Below are positions 61,296-64,000 of a DNA stretch of 64,000 nt, one piece after another. The notes under the pieces were generated by a model that had not been told where the DNA came from, searched no databases, and was given only the letters and a program-made list of their open reading frames with translations. The position numbers and the translations under genes are program-made. Origin of the DNA: Dehalococcoidia bacterium (GTDB lineage Bacteria > Chloroflexota > Dehalococcoidia > Lucifugimonadales > Lucifugimonadaceae). Positions within the stretch are counted from its first letter, which is position 1. Each line of letters opens with the position of its first letter. Location: the NCBI GenBank assembly GCA_029940375.1, contig JAPYUX010000001.1, positions 33,641-97,640 on the forward strand, in the 5' to 3' direction.

Positions 61296-62567
61296 TTAAA
61301 AGTATTTTTCTGAAATTTTTTTCCCAGATAAAGCTGCTGCCTCCATGGTGTTAGGTAGTTCTTCAATCGTCCAATCACCACATACGAACACACTCTTAAG
61401 TTGATTATTTATTTTTCTATTAGTAAGTACTGTTGCCTTTGGTGATCTAATTACCAGAGACTTTGTGGTTTCAACCTCTCTCTCTATATCAAATTGTTTT
61501 CTTACTTCTTGTTCATATGAATTTATTAAATCTTCATTACTGTGCTTTAATAATTTATTTGCATCACTTAAAGAAATTATTAATCTTTGTGTAGTATCTT
61601 TGTTTTTTTTATTGTAATAATCTGAGAATACCCACTCTATTTTAGAGTCAGTGAAAACTTTAAAATCTTCATGCATTACAATTGAATCAAACCAAAAATA
61701 GATATTTATTATTGCAGATCTATTGGACTGATTTTCATTTGATACAATTCCCAAAATTGAGCTTGTAGATTCATAATCAGTTGCAAGGATTAAGTTTTCT
61801 GTTTCAAATTGTATTTTTTTCTTAGCATTGATCTTAATTATTCCATTTTTCTTATTTTCTATGCTTTCAATTTTTATACCAAAGTGAATATTTGAATTAT
61901 TTTTTTTTAGGTATTTAGTAAAAGAATTCATAAAAATGTTTTGAAATGATTCTTTGGCATAACAAATAAAGAATGTGTTTTTTGAGTTAAAAATCATATA
62001 GTTGAAAAGATTTATTGCAGAATTGTAACTTATCTTATCTATATCGATATTGAATGCTGGAGTACATATGATTTTCCAAAATTTCTCTATAATTTGATCA
62101 TTTTGTTTGTTTATTTTTAGCCATTGTAAAAATGAAGAATCATTTATGGATTTTTTTGCCAGTTTTAATTTTGCTAAACCATAAATAAGTTTAAACCTGT
62201 TAATTAAATTTAAATTTTTGTAATTAATAACTCCAAATAATATTGAAAAAGGATATTTAATAATATTCGATTTGATATAGTAGGTCTTTTTATCTGTAGA
62301 AACTGGAATATTTAAAATTTTATTCAAGATAAATTTTTTTTCTAAATTTAATGTTTTTATTATATGTATAAAATTTTGATATGAACTCAAAAAAACATGT
62401 TGTCCTATATCAATAAACGTATCTTCAACTTTAATTGATCCAGCTCTTCCTCCTATAAATTTTTTAGCTTCTATAACAGAAACTATATGTCCTTTTTCGA
62501 TTAAATGTATTGCAGCAGAAATACCTGCTATCCCTCCTCCTATTATTGTTATTCTATTTTTTTTCAT
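61296..62567 (-). CDS. hpnE: Hydroxysqualene dehydroxylase HpnE
   Basis: A 423-residue FAD-dependent amine-oxidase/phytoene-desaturase-like protein. It has the dinucleotide motif ITIIGGGIAGISAAIHL, the following GGRAGSI, and the C-terminal FAD box VFVCGDWTIEELPNTMEAA. HpnE reduces hydroxysqualene to squalene. The gene overlaps the hpnD start by one base, which supports the squalene rather than the carotenoid reading. Confidence 0.87.
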   Translation of the reverse strand: MKKNRITIIGGGIAGISAAIHLIEKGHIVSVIEAKKFIGGRAGSIKVEDTFIDIGQHVFLSSYQNFIHIIKTLNLEKKFILNKILNIPVSTDKKTYYIKSNIIKYPFSILFGVINYKNLNLINRFKLIYGLAKLKLAKKSINDSSFLQWLKINKQNDQIIEKFWKIICTPAFNIDIDKISYNSAINLFNYMIFNSKNTFFICYAKESFQNIFMNSFTKYLKKNNSNIHFGIKIESIENKKNGIIKINAKKKIQFETENLILATDYESTSSILGIVSNENQSNRSAIINIYFWFDSIVMHEDFKVFTDSKIEWVFSDYYNKKNKDTTQRLIISLSDANKLLKHSNEDLINSYEQEVRKQFDIEREVETTKSLVIRSPKATVLTNRKINNQLKSVFVCGDWTIEELPNTMEAAALSGKKISEKYF

Positions 62568-63466
62568 TATTTCAGAATGGAAATTTTTACAATTGCTTTT
62601 GCTATTATGAAAATTTTTTCTAATTTATTTGTTTTGGGTTTATCAACCAGTATTTTGTGTTTATTTCTTTCAATTTTGTCTAAAATGTTTCTTCCTGAAT
62701 CGACAAACACTTGAATTAAAATAGCTTGTCTTTTTTTCAAATTGTGTACAAGTTTTTCTCCATCGTCGTATAAAGTTCTGTTATAAAGTACCATTTCTTT
62801 CAAAAAGTTGTCAAAATCGTGAAAACTTTTATTGTCAAATACATATTTTTCTTCAAAAGAATCTATTCCTATAGAATGTTTTTTCATAATATCAAGTGGT
62901 AAGTACACTCTTCCTTTTTTTTTATCTATTTTGATATCTTGAAGGAAATTTGTAATTTGAAGAGCAGAACAAATTTTATTAGATAAACTTATATTTTTTT
63001 TACTTTTATAACCTAATATATTTAAAACTATTTCACCTACTGGATTTGCTGAATATCTGCAATAATCCATTACCTCTGAGATATTAGCATATAATTTTTT
63101 ACTCTGATCCAATATATTTGCCTTGATTAATTTTTTAAATGGTAAAATATCTAGGTTATGTTTTAAGATTGTTTTTTTAAGTGCTATGAAAATAGGAATC
63201 CTTGTTTTCTCTGTGAATAACATAGATAATTCTTTTTCCCATAACTTTAATTTTTCTAATCTGTTCCCTTTAGCTTCATCCCCTAAAAAGTCTACTCCTC
63301 TGCAAAATGCATAAACGGATGCGAGATCGTCCATCAATTTATCATCTATAAAAAAAAATCTTAAGGGAAAATTTTCGTAATTATTTTTTAAAATTTCATA
63401 ACAAAACTTTATTGAATCTTCATAGCTAAAACTACTTGGATTTTGTGGGACCAACAGTTTTTCCAT
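62567..63466 (-). CDS. hpnD: Squalene/phytoene synthase family protein (HpnD-like)
   Basis: A 299-residue head-to-head prenyl transferase. The first Asp-rich motif reads CRGVDFLGDEAKG (usual form D-D-x-x-D) and the second QDIKIDKKKGRVYLP; YCRYSANPVGEIVL is also conserved. HpnD makes presqualene diphosphate from farnesyl diphosphate; HpnC then makes hydroxysqualene and HpnE squalene. Alternatively it is a phytoene synthase. Adjacency to hpnE favours HpnD. HpnC may be just outside the window. Confidence 0.8.
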   Translation of the reverse strand: MEKLLVPQNPSSFSYEDSIKFCYEILKNNYENFPLRFFFIDDKLMDDLASVYAFCRGVDFLGDEAKGNRLEKLKLWEKELSMLFTEKTRIPIFIALKKTILKHNLDILPFKKLIKANILDQSKKLYANISEVMDYCRYSANPVGEIVLNILGYKSKKNISLSNKICSALQITNFLQDIKIDKKKGRVYLPLDIMKKHSIGIDSFEEKYVFDNKSFHDFDNFLKEMVLYNRTLYDDGEKLVHNLKKRQAILIQVFVDSGRNILDKIERNKHKILVDKPKTNKLEKIFIIAKAIVKISILK

Positions 63467-63471
63467 TTTAT

Positions 63472-64000
63472 TTAAATTTCTAAAATTGTTTTGATCAATT
63501 CATCATTATGAGATTTTAATATATTTTTATCTACAAAATTATAAAACAAACTATTTGTAATATAATTTTTCACTTTTTTTATCATTTTTTTTGGTTTGTT
63601 TTGTTCAAATAATGGGGTTTTATTATTGATAATTCTTATAATGGAAAATTCTTTCGATAGTTCTTTACATAATTTAGATATTTCCCATGCAGAATTATCA
63701 ACGAAACTACTTTGAACATTTTTGAACAGCCATTCTTTAGCGTAATCTTTATTCTTTATACTGTGAATGTGTTCTAGAATCATTCCAGAAACTACACTAT
63801 GTTCTACTAGATTTTTTTCTAATACATTAGATATGGACTTATTAAGGTATTTTGAAGTTTCAATCCATCTATCAGATCTTGGAACAGCCCAGCTTATAGG
63901 CGGAGAATTCAATAGGATAATTTCTTTGGCAATTACTATGGTATTATTTTTTATAGAATCAGATAATGGTACTGCAAAATCTAAAGAGATAATTTTTTCT
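63472..64000 (-). CDS. Unidentified protein, cut by the window edge
   Basis: The frame is open through the right edge, so the N-terminus is missing; a TTG at 63912 is only an internal candidate start. At least 175 residues are visible, with fragments such as DRWIETSKYLNKS, VSGMILEHIHSI and KKMIKKVKNYIT. The visible part looks mainly helical and basic towards the end, without the Asp-rich motifs of HpnC in what can be seen. It ends five bases before hpnD and is probably in the same operon. I do not recognise the family. Confidence 0.65.
   Translation of the reverse strand, partial: EKIISLDFAVPLSDSIKNNTIVIAKEIILLNSPPISWAVPRSDRWIETSKYLNKSISNVLEKNLVEHSVVSGMILEHIHSIKNKDYAKEWLFKNVQSSFVDNSAWEISKLCKELSKEFSIIRIINNKTPLFEQNKPKKMIKKVKNYITNSLFYNFVDKNILKSHNDELIKTILEI

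Noticed and set aside
1-64000. tRNA, rRNA, insertion sequence or prophage genes
   Set aside because: I read the intergenic spaces and found no cloverleaf, no rRNA segment, no transposase or integrase and no flanking repeats; nearly all space is coding.

Overview
The window is AT-rich bacterial DNA with almost no non-coding space: about 65 genes, mostly in long same-strand runs with overlapping or nearly touching ends, and many TTG or GTG starts. A T-box leader, alternative complex III, a DUF3090/SCO1664 pair, PduO-type cobalamin adenosyltransferase, FabL-type enoyl reductase, nickel superoxide dismutase and HpnD/HpnE squalene genes together fit best with a small-genome, aerobic, probably marine member of the Chloroflexota (SAR202/Dehalococcoidia-like). 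That placement is inference from gene content; no rRNA gene is present and no tRNA was recognised.

Left part (1-22 kb, mostly + strand). The 3' end of a gene with 27-nt repeats is followed by a membrane-anchored peptidyl-prolyl isomerase and threonine synthase, then a FemAB/CelD-like acetyltransferase and a glycosyltransferase. A T-box leader with a probable leucine (CUC) specifier controls a nine-gene branched-chain amino acid operon: ilvB, ilvN, ilvC, leuA, leuC, an unknown membrane protein, leuD, leuB and a penicillin-acylase-family hydrolase. Citramalate synthase lies near on the other strand and could supply 2-oxobutyrate through LeuBCD. A DUF3090 - SCO1664-family - inositol-monophosphatase group recalls the actinobacterial mshC neighbourhood.

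Middle (22-35 kb). A PspAB-like protein and a degenerate class I amidotransferase precede gyrA, with an alternating CG palindrome immediately upstream of gyrA. Flavin reductase, glycosyltransferase, rplU-rpmA-rpmE and a DUF1385 membrane protein follow. On the minus strand lies a histidine segment (hisH, hisA, hisF, a HAD phosphatase, hisIE) preceded by the cobalamin adenosyltransferase; an ErpA/IscA - YgfZ pair runs divergently from it.

35-50 kb (minus strand). An unbroken run encodes, in transcription order, alternative complex III (small membrane protein, ActA, ActB in two genes, two NrfD-like subunits, ActD, ActE), cytochrome c maturation (CcmH, CcmF, a 36-residue CcmD-like protein, an anchored protein, a CcmG-like thioredoxin) and fatty acid synthesis (HadA/HadB-like dehydratases, PlsX, FabG, FabL). 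Respiratory complex, heme attachment and membrane lipid synthesis are thus in one transcriptional direction.

50-64 kb. A two-gene E1 of a 2-oxoacid/acetoin dehydrogenase lacks a neighbouring E2/E3. Next is the most unusual locus (53.1-60.3 kb): a Gfo/Idh/MocA oxidoreductase, PxpA, PxpB, PxpC, OadG, a biotin carrier, OadB, a DapA-like lyase and a TauE/SafE transporter. It has the biotin carrier and membrane subunits of a Na+-pumping decarboxylase but no OadA/MmdA-type carboxyltransferase; PxpB/PxpC, whose families are homologous to the urea carboxylase carboxyltransferase domain, occupy that place. The window ends with sodN/sodX and squalene synthesis genes hpnE and hpnD, plus a gene cut by the right edge.
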